From Pleodorina starrii (taxonomy: Eukaryota; Chlorophyta; Chlorophyceae; Chlamydomonadales; Volvocaceae), in contig BRXU01000017.1 in assembly GCA_030267565.1 (NCBI GenBank), positions 2,450,501 to 2,514,500 of the forward strand: a stretch of DNA of 64,000 nt. Reading direction: 5' to 3'. The notes under the pieces are model-generated. The model ran no database searches. It saw nothing but the letters and a program-made list of their open reading frames with translations, and was not told where the DNA came from. Below, in pieces: positions 26,701 through 36,224 of the stretch (position 1 is the first letter of the stretch; every line of letters starts with the position of its first letter). Both the position numbers and the translations under genes were made by a program.

Positions 26701-27387
26701 TTGCTGTTGATTCCGACGCACTTGCCTCTGCTGCTGCTGCTGCTGCTGCTCCTGCTGTTGCCAGTTGCCGCTGTACCCCAAAAGCTGCTGCTGCTGCTGC
26801 TGATGTTGATCTACGAACTGCATCGAAAAATATTGCTGTTGCAGTGCTTGATGATGGACATTTGGCGCGGCAGCCGCCGGGTTGGGGGTGACGGCGACAG
26901 CGGCGGCGGCGGCGGCGGCGGCTGGGACCAGCTGGAGGGGCCCGCCGGTGGCTCCCCTGCTGGTACCGGTGGGGAAACCTCCGGCGGCGGCGGTCAGCGG
27001 GGAGCCCCGCGCTCCTGCAGGCGCGCCGGCCAGCAGACCGACTGAGACTCCCCCGAAAGTGGCGGCGTGCTGCGCAAAAGCCGATGAAGCCGAGAGGTGA
27101 TGAAATGCGGTCGTCGTCGTCGGAGAGCCGCTGTAGATGTTGCTTCCGCCCGCTGTGGCGGCTGCTAGCTGGTGTTGCTGGTGGTGCTGCGACGACAGTC
27201 CGACCAGTCCTGCTGCAGGGACCGGTATTAGGCCGGTTTGCTGTCCCTGATGCTGCAGCTGCTGCATCAAAGAGGCAGCAGCAGCTGTTGAGTTTTCGTT
27301 CCCAGCAGCGGCGAAAAGCGCAGGAGGGTAGGCAAGCGGTGTCAGGCCGCTTGGTCCCGCTGCTGTCTGGAGGAAGTGGTTGTACAT
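23703..27387 (-). CDS. 3'-5' exonuclease (DEDD) with Gln-rich N-terminus
   Basis: Predicted RNase D/WRN-exonuclease-type enzyme that would remove nucleotides from 3' ends of RNA or DNA. Exons on the minus strand: 25704-27387 (from the ATG of MYNHFLQTAAG), about 25245-25340 (upper edge uncertain), 24713-24953, 24193-24307, 23893-23967 and possibly 23703-23762. The first exon gives about 560 residues, mostly Gln, Ala and Pro, with poly-Q runs. The catalytic fold follows: motif I AMDMEWKP supplies Asp and Glu, then SNPVALLQLS, then VVAGWGTNDERKFEESFGL, then CKITDIQKIAKACG with the motif II Asp. A final segment SNWGAPSLQAEQLKYAVLDAA carries the DEDDy-type Tyr and Asp. Codon phases match across the catalytic exons. 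Members with long N-termini include EXD3/MUT-7-like proteins, but I cannot assign orthology. The last exon is tentative. Confidence 0.75.
23768..23809. repeat. Perfect 16-bp-arm inverted repeat
   Basis: Arms 'gtacatggcatatcct' and 'aggatatgccatgtac' flank a 10-base loop. It lies in the last predicted intron of the exonuclease gene and may be a remnant of a small foldback element. Confidence 0.9.
25509..25560. repeat. Near-perfect inverted repeat in exonuclease intron
   Basis: Arms 'cttaccttcccctt' and 'aaggggaaggtaag' meet at a CG centre and extend outward (ttccacctt / aaggtggaa) with a small bulge, giving about 23 paired bases per arm. It lies in the first intron of the exonuclease gene. 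Confidence 0.9.
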
Positions 27388-28973
27388 GCTTCCGGCGATA
27401 AGAGAACCGTAGTGTATGTGTAGGTAATAAATGAATAAACCACGTGCTGTGCGCTGCGTTCCCGCTGTTGTCGCTGGCGCGAGGGAGGCGTAAGCCTCGT
27501 GGAGCGCGATCACGACCGCAACGGCTGGCTGCTGCTGGCGAGGAAATGAAATGACGCGGCAGTTTTTTTTGTCTGGGCCAATTCGGCTGGGAGTAGCGTG
27601 ACAGGAAATGGAAGCGACTACGATGCATGAGGGCCTTTTTGTCAGTACGGACGAGTGTAGCTGCGCTTTTCCCCAAGAGCCCAGGACCCTTACCTGAATA
27701 AGATTATTTCCAAATATCGATGTTGACTTCGTTCTCGTTTGCTACACAGCTGCGTCAAAGAGACTTGCCGGCTCAGTAACGAAGCAGCAGGATAAGACAT
27801 CGTGCGAAGAGGTTTTTAAAACAGTATTCCTACGGAGAGATAATCTTACCACGTCCTGCACTAAATAATGCCTCCGTTCTAAAGAAATAGCTGCACCGAA
27901 ATAAATCGGTGCCGACCCTACGTAATTCAATTTCGGCATGCAACTGAAGTACGTACAAGCTCCTGTGTCATCAGAGCCTGGTGCCTGTATTCATCTGAAA
28001 GTAAGCTTTTTTGTCCGGTGCCAAAGGTTGACTTTGGGGGTCGCGCAATTTTGTTCGTCATTATTGCCCATGATCGCCAACATGCTTTTACGTGCATAAG
28101 CCCAAATACGTGCATGCACATGATTTAAGTGCCGGTATTAATTACATCATCGTGCATCGCCTTTGTGAAGAGCTGCCGAGCGACGACAGCAGATATATAT
28201 AGCATTAAGAAGGCATGGCGCACGCCGCTTTTATGACATCAAGCCCTATCTACCATTTGTTGAGATGCCACGCCAAGGAAGTTGCGGCTGCACTACTATG
28301 GATAGTGCGTGGCGATTAGTGTACGTGTCCGGGAGTGTAATATGCCCGTACGCAAATTGATTTTTGAGCTGCTGCTCAGCTGCTTTACACATTATTGCCC
28401 GGCCAGCGCCGAAAGCCGTTGAGGATCTACAATGGCATGCAGCAGGCACGCATGCATGGCAGGAGCAGTGAGAAGACACGAGCGGGGTGTTGCGCCCCTT
28501 GCTTACTTCGTGATTCCTGGGCGCACTGGGGCCGTTCGGAAGGGTCATCGCGCCTCATTCCATCCTCCCGTATACGCATGCGTCCGCGGTCCAGTACCTG
28601 CCTGCTGCATGCATGCATGTTCGAAATCCCGGGACCGTCTCTCCTCTTCTCCAAGGAAATGTAGCTAGGCAGGATGTTCCAGCCAGCCACGTAGGAAGCA
28701 AACACGCATGACTTGGAACGAAAGAAATCATGCATGCGGACTATCAACATATAATATTACGGTATTAACATCTTCATACCGTTTGTGGGATGCGTTATTG
28801 TTTGTTGCGGCAAGCAGGGTCCCGCGCGCGCGCCCCTGCTGCCTTGCGGAGTTGGCATGGGCGACGTTGCCGTACGAGTGATGCATGCACGCATGCATGT
28901 CTTCCATTCCGTATGCGGTGCGTGGACACCGATAGATGCACGATGTCTCGTTTCATGTATGGCAGACCCCATG
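27388..28973. other. Upstream region of exonuclease gene, no gene seen
   Basis: The part nearest 27387 should hold the exonuclease promoter and 5' UTR. The frame is open upstream to an ATG at 27513, so the protein could be 42 residues longer. Beyond about 27700 the sequence is AT-richer, with CATGCATG microsatellites and no supported frame. Confidence 0.4.
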
Positions 28974-29453
28974 TGTAGTGCTTGGGCGGAGCAAAGGCTA
29001 CTCGAGATGCTGTGCGACGCCTTTCTTAGGCTTTATGCTAGCCGACTGTACGGCACCTATGACCTCGGCGTTACATTCCCCCCCCTCTGAAGGGAACGTC
29101 CTCGGTCCTCACTGCGTCCTCGCAGTGTCTGTGCACAGTCCACTCCGCCTTTCACCACCTTTGCATGCCTGGGGTCTTAGCCAGGTCTTCGGCATTGGGG
29201 TGGACAACTTCCCAAGTCAGGTCATGCCGCGGCATACATGCCTCTAGCCTTAATTTGCAAGGTTTTCTGGAGTGGAAGCCTCTCCGCGAGTACCAGGGAT
29301 CGAACTGACGACCTCTGAGAGGCTGTACGACAGTACTGGTCTCGATACCAATGTAGTGCTTGGGCGGAGCAAAGGCTACTCGAGATGCTGTGCGACGCCT
29401 TTCTTAGGCTTTATGCTAGCCGACTGTACGGCACCTATGACCTCGGCGTTACA
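28974..29453 (-). mobile_element. tRNA-derived SINE-like element with 102-bp flanking repeats
   Basis: A 102-bp sequence (tgtagtgcttgggcggagca...) occurs identically at 28974-29075 and 29352-29453. Next to the second copy, at 29291-29350 on the minus strand, is a tRNA-like head: GGTATCGAGACCAGTACTG..., with the B box GTTCGATCC in the proper place. The layout fits a SINE followed by part of a second unit, that is, a partial tandem dimer, and not a target duplication, because 102 bp is too long. It is unrelated in body to the other SINE family here. Confidence 0.65.
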
Positions 29454-29698
29454 GCATGCATCCTCTCGTTCCATGAATGGGTACGTTGGTGATGGGCGGC
29501 GCTGCTGGTGGTGGTGTTTGGCGACGGCAGAGGAAAGCCCCCGCTAGCTGCCCCGCCCCCGGCTCGCTACACCTACCGCCGTGCGTGCGTGCGTGCATGC
29601 GCGTGGCTGTGAATGAAAGCTAGATATCATCATTCCTAGCGGTAGAGTGAGCCAGCTGTGACCGCCGCTACGCACGTGCGTATGTATGAATTACTGAG
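29454..29698. other. Short spacer between SINEs
   Basis: Contains a GTGCGTGC microsatellite near 29580-29600 and nothing else recognised. Confidence 0.4.
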
Positions 29699-29714
29699 TT
29701 AAAGTGTTGGCATC

Positions 29715-30142
29715 CCCTAGGAGTGCCTGAGAGTTAGGGCACTAAATTGGTGACCGAGAGGTCACCAGTTCGATCCCGGCCTTCGCAGAGGGCTGGGTGA
29801 CCGATGGGGGCCCTGGTGTGGGAACGAACAGCAGGTGATCGCATGGCTCTTTAGCCATGTCCCTGTCCCCTGCACTGGTAGAACTCATCACGGTTGAATG
29901 TTCAACAATGATGTGTCTGGCATATCTGGGAAAAGTGCGTGCGGGTACCCAGATGTGATCCGAGTGAGACGGAGCCCAGACACGGAGTGGGTGGGAGAAG
30001 CAACCCATCTTAGTCAAAAAGGCGGTCACCGCGGTAATGGGCTGAAAGTACCCGCCGAAGAGGCATCAGTCTGTTCCCTTAACCCACGCTCGGGCTTACG
30101 GTCCAGTGTAAACTTTCTTCTTTCTTTTCTTTTCTTTCTTTC
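29715..30142 (+). mobile_element. tRNA-derived SINE, plus-strand copy
   Basis: A tRNA-like head starts at about 29715 with an A-box-like GTGCCTGAGAGTTAGGGC segment near 29722. The B box GTTCGATCC is at 29768-29776. The body matches the 16227-16647 copy closely, and the element ends in (TTTC)n. The flanks 'ttaaagtgttggcatc' (29699-29714) and 'ttaaagtattggcgtc' (30143-30158) form a 16-bp target duplication with two mismatches, so this copy is older than the one with a perfect duplication. Confidence 0.85.
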
Positions 30143-30158
30143 TTAAAGTATTGGCGTC

Positions 30159-31058
30159 GATCGGACGTCCATGCATGTACGTGCGCTGCTTGTGCACGCA
30201 TGCATGCATGCACGCAGAGGTTGGATAGATCAAACCTACCCGCCCGCCGGGCCCCGCCGCCTGACAGATAGAATAGATAGATAGACGACCGCTGATTACA
30301 GCGAGAGGGCGGGGGCAATGAAGAATGTGCCGCAGCGGAGGGACGGAGGCGACGTGTATGTGGCTGGGGGACGGAGTACGTAGGGCCGGGAGGGGGTGAT
30401 GGGCATGCTGCGAGCATGAGCGAGGCGGGGGTGGCTGGCGCCGGCAGGGTGCGGTGCGTGCGTGGGGCGGGAGGGGCGGCAGCCGAGCTAGCTAGCGGGG
30501 GGGGGGAAGCTGCGGTGCGTGGGCAGCAGCGTGGCAAAAGTGGCTGCTGCGAGGTTGGGCTTGAGGGCGGGTGCGCGGACACTGCTGGGAGGGTGGGTCT
30601 GAAGACCAAACGACGACTTACTTGCTTGGGAAACGTCGTCTCGGAACCCAACGTCGGTCATTACTGAACCTCTTGGAGGAGCGAGGCATCCTACCAACGG
30701 ACCGGCCTGTTAATTTATGTCTTAAGTCAGGTGCAAATGCACGGAGGTACGACTCGTATGTATGAAGTCGTGGCATGGGACTTTGAAGCGCGGCAAAACT
30801 GTTTTAGAAGAGATAGATGCATGGCTTTGTTTATGCGAATGAATGAATCGCGCTCATCGGATTCGTGCGGCGGGGATTTGCAGGATTCGGGCGGGGTTTT
30901 CGCGCGCGGGGTTCCGTCTGTGCGTGTGTCCTCCGTTTCTTTGCCAAGTCGGGGCAATCTCGTCATTTATAAATGACAAACATATCTGTGTAAATCAGGG
31001 CCCCAAGAATCTGTGTCAAGACTCGATCGATCGATCGGAAGCGCGCGCGGAGGGAATG
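30159..31058. other. Spacer, no gene supported
   Basis: Begins with CATGCATG microsatellites, followed by GC-rich sequence and then the region downstream of the LINE tail. Open frames on both strands (for example 30079-30651) lack domains and overlap repeats. Confidence 0.35.

Positions 31059-31153
<95 letters not shown>
31059..31153. repeat. (AAT)n array, 3' tail of LINE
   Basis: About 31 ATA/AAT trinucleotides with one interruption. Read on the minus strand it is (ATT)n and directly follows the 3' UTR of the LINE at 31276-32907, the normal position for a microsatellite-type LINE tail. Confidence 0.9.
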
Positions 31154-31155
<2 letters not shown>

Positions 31156-31275
31156 GCCCGACCGGAGGCCGAGGCGTGGGTTAAGGGAGCAGATAGAGGA
31201 GGTGGGGTGACGGGTTTCCCCGGTCCCAGTCCTCCCCCGCCACCGCGGTGAGGGTTGAGAACGAGTATGTGTTAG

Positions 31276-32907
31276 TTATGTGCCCGTCTGCTGTTGCGTC
31301 TCGTGCGGGGAGCGTTCCATTTGCCGCCGGGTGATGATCACAATCTTATTGAGCGCCCGAACAGCGTGATCGTGGAGTTCGTTGCAGCATGTTTTGGCCG
31401 CTTCACTGCCCGCCCCTAGGGTGCAGAGAAGGGGGCGTAAGTCTTTTCGGATGGTACCGGCGAAGCCTAGGCTGATGGCTTCCTGTGCCGTGTAACAGAC
31501 TTTCCACCCCTCCTTTGTGAGGAGCCGGGCTAGCTCGGAGTGTTGGATGGCTTTGTCATGTTGTTTCTGCTTGTGGTTGGTGTCGGCCGTGTATCCTATT
31601 TCGAGGATATGCACGGTGTGTTGACTAGGGTCCGGGGGCCCCATGTATCCGATCTCTTGTGCCTCGTGAAGAGGGATGCTAGGGATGAGGAGTAGATCGG
31701 GGCGCATTTTGAGCCGTTCTCCCTCCGGGGTGTTTGGGAGCAGCCAGTGCGGTAGTCTTGTGCCTGCTACATAGTCCGGCCGGTCATCTGCGGGGCAGGC
31801 GTCCATGACCGTGTAGCAGCCCCCGTTGATTCCCCGGGCGAGCGTACTGGTGATGGTTTGAACCGCCTGATTGTGCCGAAGAATGTATAGAGCGCGCATC
31901 CGTGGGTGGCGGCAGCCACCCAGGATATGCCCCCCGGAGTCGGGGTTGTGGCACAGGGGGCAGCTTCCTGACGCAACTGGGCCTCCCGGGGCCAATGATT
32001 TCCTGAAGCGGTTCGCGAGCTTGGCGTTCCATAGTTGGCCGTACAGGTAGTCGAAGCACCTTTTGGCGTGCTTGTGTCGGCCTATCTTGCGCTGTAGGGT
32101 GCGTGCGCTGGCGTTGATGTCCAGGTCGGGTATGGTATTGGCAACAAACTTCATGTAATCTGTCTCATTTGTGTAGCCCGAGTGCGTTTCCGGACGCACT
32201 AGGGCTTCGATGCCCCGGTTGAGGTCGTTGGCAAAGTGCCCAGCATTCTTCTCAGGCCCATGTATCTTCCGTAGCCACCAGTATTGGTTACGTGGGTTAT
32301 TGTCAGATGTTTCGGTTGTGCTCAGTGCGTCGGGGTCGAGCTTTGCAAGGCCTCGCGCGGCCCGTACGGCTGCTTTATCTGCTTCTTCGTTGTATTTCAC
32401 GCCAGTGTGGGCTTTTGCTTTAAGTAGGGAAGTTGTTAAATTGCATGCTGCTCTCTTTTTAAGAGTAGTGACTATCTGCTCAAGCAGGGCCTTATGTTTG
32501 CTAAGCCGGAGTTTCTGTGGGTTATTGATCATCTTTTTTATTAGGTAAAGGGCTGCGGCTGAATCCGTCCAGATGGATAAGTGGGTGTTGTCCTCAGGCG
32601 TGCCTCTGCGCATGTAGAGTGCTTGGTGGATGGCACTTAGTTCACACCTCGTGATGGTTTGGCAGCCATGATGTCCAGCATTTACATCGATGTGGAGCGT
32701 CTTATTGGTGAGTGCGTCGACGGCCGCGGCTCCCAGTATTTGTCGTTCCTCGTCGCCATCCTTTACCTTTTGAACAGATCCGTCCGTGTAGATTGCGTTC
32801 TGGGAGTCGTATCGCAGCGACTGTTTGGCGTAGAATGTCCGGAAGACGGCCTGTCGCTCAGCAGAGGTGAGGTTATCGACGCCGGCCGGACGGGGTACGA
32901 CAGCCTG
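31276..32907 (-). CDS. LINE retrotransposon C-terminal fragment with RNase H
   Basis: An open frame of about 543 residues, entered from a stop at 32908-32910, so it is a 5'-truncated piece. It starts with an RNase HI domain: IYTDGSVQ (first Asp, near 32785), CELSAIHQALYMR (Glu), IWTDSAAALYL (second Asp) and AHTGVKYNEEADKAA (last Asp), the complete DEDD set. The C-terminal part has a CCHC-like cluster, CPLCHNPDSGGHILGGC. No reverse transcriptase or endonuclease remains, so it cannot move on its own. Element remnants probably run to about 32960. A decayed relative lies at 14270-15013. Loss of the 5' part is typical of incomplete LINE insertion. Confidence 0.85.
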   Translation of the reverse strand, partial: QAVVPRPAGVDNLTSAERQAVFRTFYAKQSLRYDSQNAIYTDGSVQKVKDGDEERQILGAAAVDALTNKTLHIDVNAGHHGCQTITRCELSAIHQALYMRRGTPEDNTHLSIWTDSAAALYLIKKMINNPQKLRLSKHKALLEQIVTTLKKRAACNLTTSLLKAKAHTGVKYNEEADKAAVRAARGLAKLDPDALSTTETSDNNPRNQYWWLRKIHGPEKNAGHFANDLNRGIEALVRPETHSGYTNETDYMKFVANTIPDLDINASARTLQRKIGRHKHAKRCFDYLYGQLWNAKLANRFRKSLAPGGPVASGSCPLCHNPDSGGHILGGCRHPRMRALYILRHNQAVQTITSTLARGINGGCYTVMDACPADDRPDYVAGTRLPHWLLPNTPEGERLKMRPDLLLIPSIPLHEAQEIGYMGPPDPSQHTVHILEIGYTADTNHKQKQHDKAIQHSELARLLTKEGWKVCYTAQEAISLGFAGTIRKDLRPLLCTLGAGSEAAKTCCNELHDHAVRALNKIVIITRRQMERSPHETQQQTGT

Positions 32908-33157
32908 CTAGACGGGGCTCCGGACGGGAAACGGACGATGTCTAAACGACCGGAAATGTGCTGACTAAAGTTGCCCAAGACCTGTGTTCATGTTAAGGAA
33001 ATGACCATAGTCTTTGACCGACCGCGTCCTTGCTTTCCGACGCTCGAAAGGGCGAGATGCAGTGCCATGGTTGCTGAATGTTGTGCCCAGACGACCACAG
33101 GCGGTGCAGCCTTTCGAAACGATGAAGACCACGTACATTCGTTACCATTTCGCTTGT

Positions 33158-33699
33158 TTATTGGAGCCTGGCGCGTGAAACCAATGCTTTTTGGGCGGGG
33201 CCCCAGCGCGAAGCGCCCAGGGGGGCCCCGCCCTGTAGCTCCTCATAATGCTCCTCCACAGCCTGACGGCACGCGTGCCGCAGCGCCACGCCATGGTCCC
33301 GGGCGGCAGACTCCAACATCGGCTGCAACACCAACGCCAAGGAAAGGAAACGCAAATGACACGTCACACGAATCTCCGAAACCACTCCAAACAAAGCACG
33401 TTTTCACGTGGCCAGCAACGGCAACGCACCTTGAGGACGGCTCTGCCCCTGTCTCCACGGCCCAATCCATTGCGGTACACGCCCAAAGACAGCGCCAGCA
33501 AGGCGCAGTTATGAGCAGCGGACGAAACGTTGTACACGGAGGCTGTCGGCAACGCGGTCAACAGGGCCAACTCGTAAGCCCAGCTGTCTTCCAGATAAAG
33601 GTTGGCCAGAGCGTCCGTCGCGGCCGCCACCCCAGCAAACTCCTGAGGAAGATTGTGGACACGCGGGCCAGAACGGAACACATAAAGTACATGGGAGTA
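33158..33699 (-). CDS. Orphan two-exon coding fragment, HDOD-like resemblance
   Basis: Exon 33430-33699 (90 codons; RVHNLPQEFAGVAAATDALA, then LYLEDSWAYELALLTALPTA, then NVSSAAHNCALLALSLGVYR) is bounded by AG and GTGCGT. It joins in phase 0 to 33158-33322 (PMLESAARDHGVALRHACRQ...). That exon reads through the 41-bp GC hairpin (33193-33233) to a TAA at 33158-33160. The first exon weakly recalls the HDOD signalling domain pattern (an Asp-containing helix followed by a 'vsS...lLgl..lrn' helix), but I am not sure. No start exon was found in the region up to 34560. It could be the 3' end of a gene carried by or broken by a mobile element. Confidence 0.45.
33193..33233. repeat. 41-bp GC-rich hairpin, copy 2
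   Basis: Identical to 22785-22825 in reverse orientation, including the 'aaaaa' and 'ctacag' flanks. It lies inside the predicted last exon of the orphan coding fragment. Confidence 0.9.
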
Positions 33700-34705
33700 C
33701 TGACATAGTCAAACAGCAACACGTCGAAGTTTCATAAACGCCCCATGCAGCGAAACGCACCGGCGCCAAGACGCCGCGAATCCGCAAGACTCCCTCGTCC
33801 GGATGCTCCTCAACACGGCGCCCATACGCGACACCCCACGTGTCCCTGCGACGCACAGCGGCTGCAGCAGCCATCTCGACAGGTGCAGTCGTCGCAAGTA
33901 ACAACCCTAATGGACTGGTCAATGCGACGCAAACTGAGTCAATTCCTAATGTCAACAACACACAAACACATGAACCATGCAGGAGGGCTGTGCACTATCC
34001 CAACAACAAAGCCCGCCCGCCATACGCCCACATGGGCCCTGCGCGCAATCAAAACATATCAAGACGACGTCGCACATAAAGGACCAGACGACACATGGAA
34101 CTTAACCACCATAGAGACCTCCTTTGCAAATATCACCCACGGCGAACACTGCTCTATCCATTGTAAAGTCCGAAACGACAGCAACGCTCCAGCGACAAGA
34201 GCACCTCATGCATTTGCAGCGCAACAGCAACGCCGGGAAGGAACACAAGCTTCAACAATGCTCAAACAAGCTCCGGACAAATTACCCTCACAGCGTCAAA
34301 CACCACCACCATGCAACCCGATATCACTAGCCCGCAGGGCAATGCTCCGTCACATCCGCAAAATTGAAACAACATTCGCCAGGCAATGCACAAACCGCAG
34401 GATGCACAATGCGCCAAACGTCGACCTCGGTCGACCATAATGCCGGCCAGTCGTCCCGGTCCCGGTCGCGCGCTCGCCCCATTCTCTTAGGCCTGCCACA
34501 TACACAATAATACGACAAACGGCCCCAGCAGCGCCTTCACCGAACACCAAACCGACCGCCCTACCGCTCGGATATAGGAATCATGACTCCCAGCCACCCC
34601 CGCCCAGCCCCCAAGATTCCAAAATCCAGTTTCCTAACCCTAAAACACGCTATTTCCCGCGCCCATGTCCGTGGGTTCTGGGTTCTGGGTTCTGGGTTCT
34701 GGGTA
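33700..34705. other. Unresolved region upstream of orphan fragment
   Basis: Overlapping frames exist on both strands (plus 33745-34440; several minus), none with a recognisable domain. Missing 5' exons of the minus-strand orphan gene may be here. A 7-bp GGGTTCT unit repeats about four times at 34672-34702 directly at the edge of R1 copy 2. Confidence 0.35.
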
Positions 34706-35811
34706 ATTGGACAAGTGCAGACTTTCGGCCAACGGAAAGGCTGCATAAGTAAAAGATTACATTCTTTATTGCACGGTAAATTTATTATTGGAACCCAACA
34801 TCGCATGAGTACAAACCAGTTTGGCAGTCTCCATGGACCGAGGCCGAGGTCAAACCATCACCTCTCGGCCTATAATTAATTCCAGAAGATTCATCGTTCC
34901 TTAAGGTGGAATTCTGACATGACGGCGTGAAATGAATCTTCGTTTCGGAAACAAACTATGTTTGCATTGCGAACATTCTTCCCGCGACCACACCACAGCA
35001 GCTCTGCTAGCCGGTCCGATCGTCTTGACGCATATTGCTATTACAAAGGTTGCAAGGAGCAAACCATGAGGGGCAAACTGCTGGTTGTTGGACGCCAAGC
35101 CGCCGATGCACGCACGATGCAGCCCTATGCAGCGGTCTTCTGCGGGCCGCCCAACAAGTCCAGTCGGCAACCTAGGGGATGGACTTCTACATTCCCTGTC
35201 CTAATGTTATAGCAGTCAAGCCTCCTCTACGGCGAATACCTCAGTAGCGAAGCCTGTGCACTCTCGTCGGCAACTGCACGTCGTCGCTACCCTCGCAAAC
35301 AGTTCCGCTGCGTGTCCTTCTGTTGGCAAGTCAGCCTGCGTGATGTGTAAATGATACACTCCATGTCTACTGTCAAGTAACTTCAGCCAATGCGCTGGCC
35401 GGAAGAGTTGCACAGTGCCGAGACGGCGCGCGATGCTAAACATGGGTCGGATTGCTGAAGCCGAAGGCATTTCAGATATAAAGCTCTGGCTACCTATCAG
35501 CAGGAATGTCGATGCGACACTCTCACAATTGACGCCCTCGCCGCTCGCTTTGGAAATGCCGTATTTCGGTCGATGCGCACATGCGCTCATGCACCCGACG
35601 GGATGACGCGCTTCGCGCGGCGCCGGCAGGCCTTGATAACGACTCGGCTAGCAGGCATTTCGGGAAAAAGCTCTGGCTGTCTATCAGCAGGAATGTCGAC
35701 ACTCTCACATTTCACGCCCTCGCCGCCCTAGCACTCAACTTAACCCGTACGGATTTAGTGGGGCCCCGCCCTTTTTCCGGCTTCAAGGAAGCCGACACCA
35801 ACCCCTTGTCA
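34706..35811 (-). mobile_element. R1 interspersed element, copy 2 (inverted)
   Basis: Inverted, highly similar copy of 17705-18807, with the same end sequences (GTAATTGGACAAG at the low end, CCCCTTGTCA at the high end) and the same internal doubled segment. The sequences outside both ends differ between copies, which supports these limits. No clear target-site duplication was found. Confidence 0.7.
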
Positions 35812-36224
35812 ATAATATGCGGATGTTCACCTTGAACACGATTGGGATATATGGAAATTCTGCTGAAGATATGGGAATGGGGCTAACAGCGTTGTGAGGG
35901 CAGCTGGTGCGTGCTTGGGCGAAGCGCGGCGTACTACCGGTTTCATGAAGCATGCAAGAATTGTTGCTTCGAAAGAATAAAATAATCCGAAGCAAGGACC
36001 TGAAACGACGACACAAACACCGTGCCCGGCCACCCCCACCGTGCCCGGCCACCCTCACCGTGCCCGGCCACCCCCACCAACCGCGCCCGGCTTTTCCCCG
36101 CGCTCCCTGACATCCCCATGCCTCGTTCGCTTAGTGCGCGGTCGGAACGGGCCTTGCTCAAACAAGAGAGTCAACTGTGCGTATCCCCGTCCCTCTACGG
36201 TTACCCCACCAGTTCCTGCAAGGT
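35812..36224. other. Spacer with 19-bp CCGTGCCCGGCCACC repeats
   Basis: Three tandem copies of a roughly 19-bp unit (caccgtgcccggccaccc) lie at 36018-36078. No gene is supported. Confidence 0.5.

Noticed and set aside
29291..29350. Functional tRNA gene
   Set aside because: A B box and a partial A box are present, but the sequence does not fold into a complete cloverleaf with an acceptor stem, and it is fused to a SINE body.
29722..29785. Functional tRNA gene at the head of the second SINE
   Set aside because: Same reason; an identical head occurs in the 16.2-kb copy with a target duplication around the whole element.
33745..34440. 231-codon plus-strand frame
   Set aside because: No domain, biased His/Thr/Gln composition, and overlaps the likely upstream part of a minus-strand gene.
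34630..34650. Telomere-like CCCTAAAA
   Set aside because: Only one or two imperfect units; not an array.
14270..35811. One large palindrome or mirrored duplication (LINE, SINE, R1 and hairpin all occur in opposite orientations on the two sides)
   Set aside because: The order is not mirrored (LINE-SINE-R1-hairpin versus SINE-LINE-hairpin-R1) and the intervening sequences do not match, so independent insertions are simpler.
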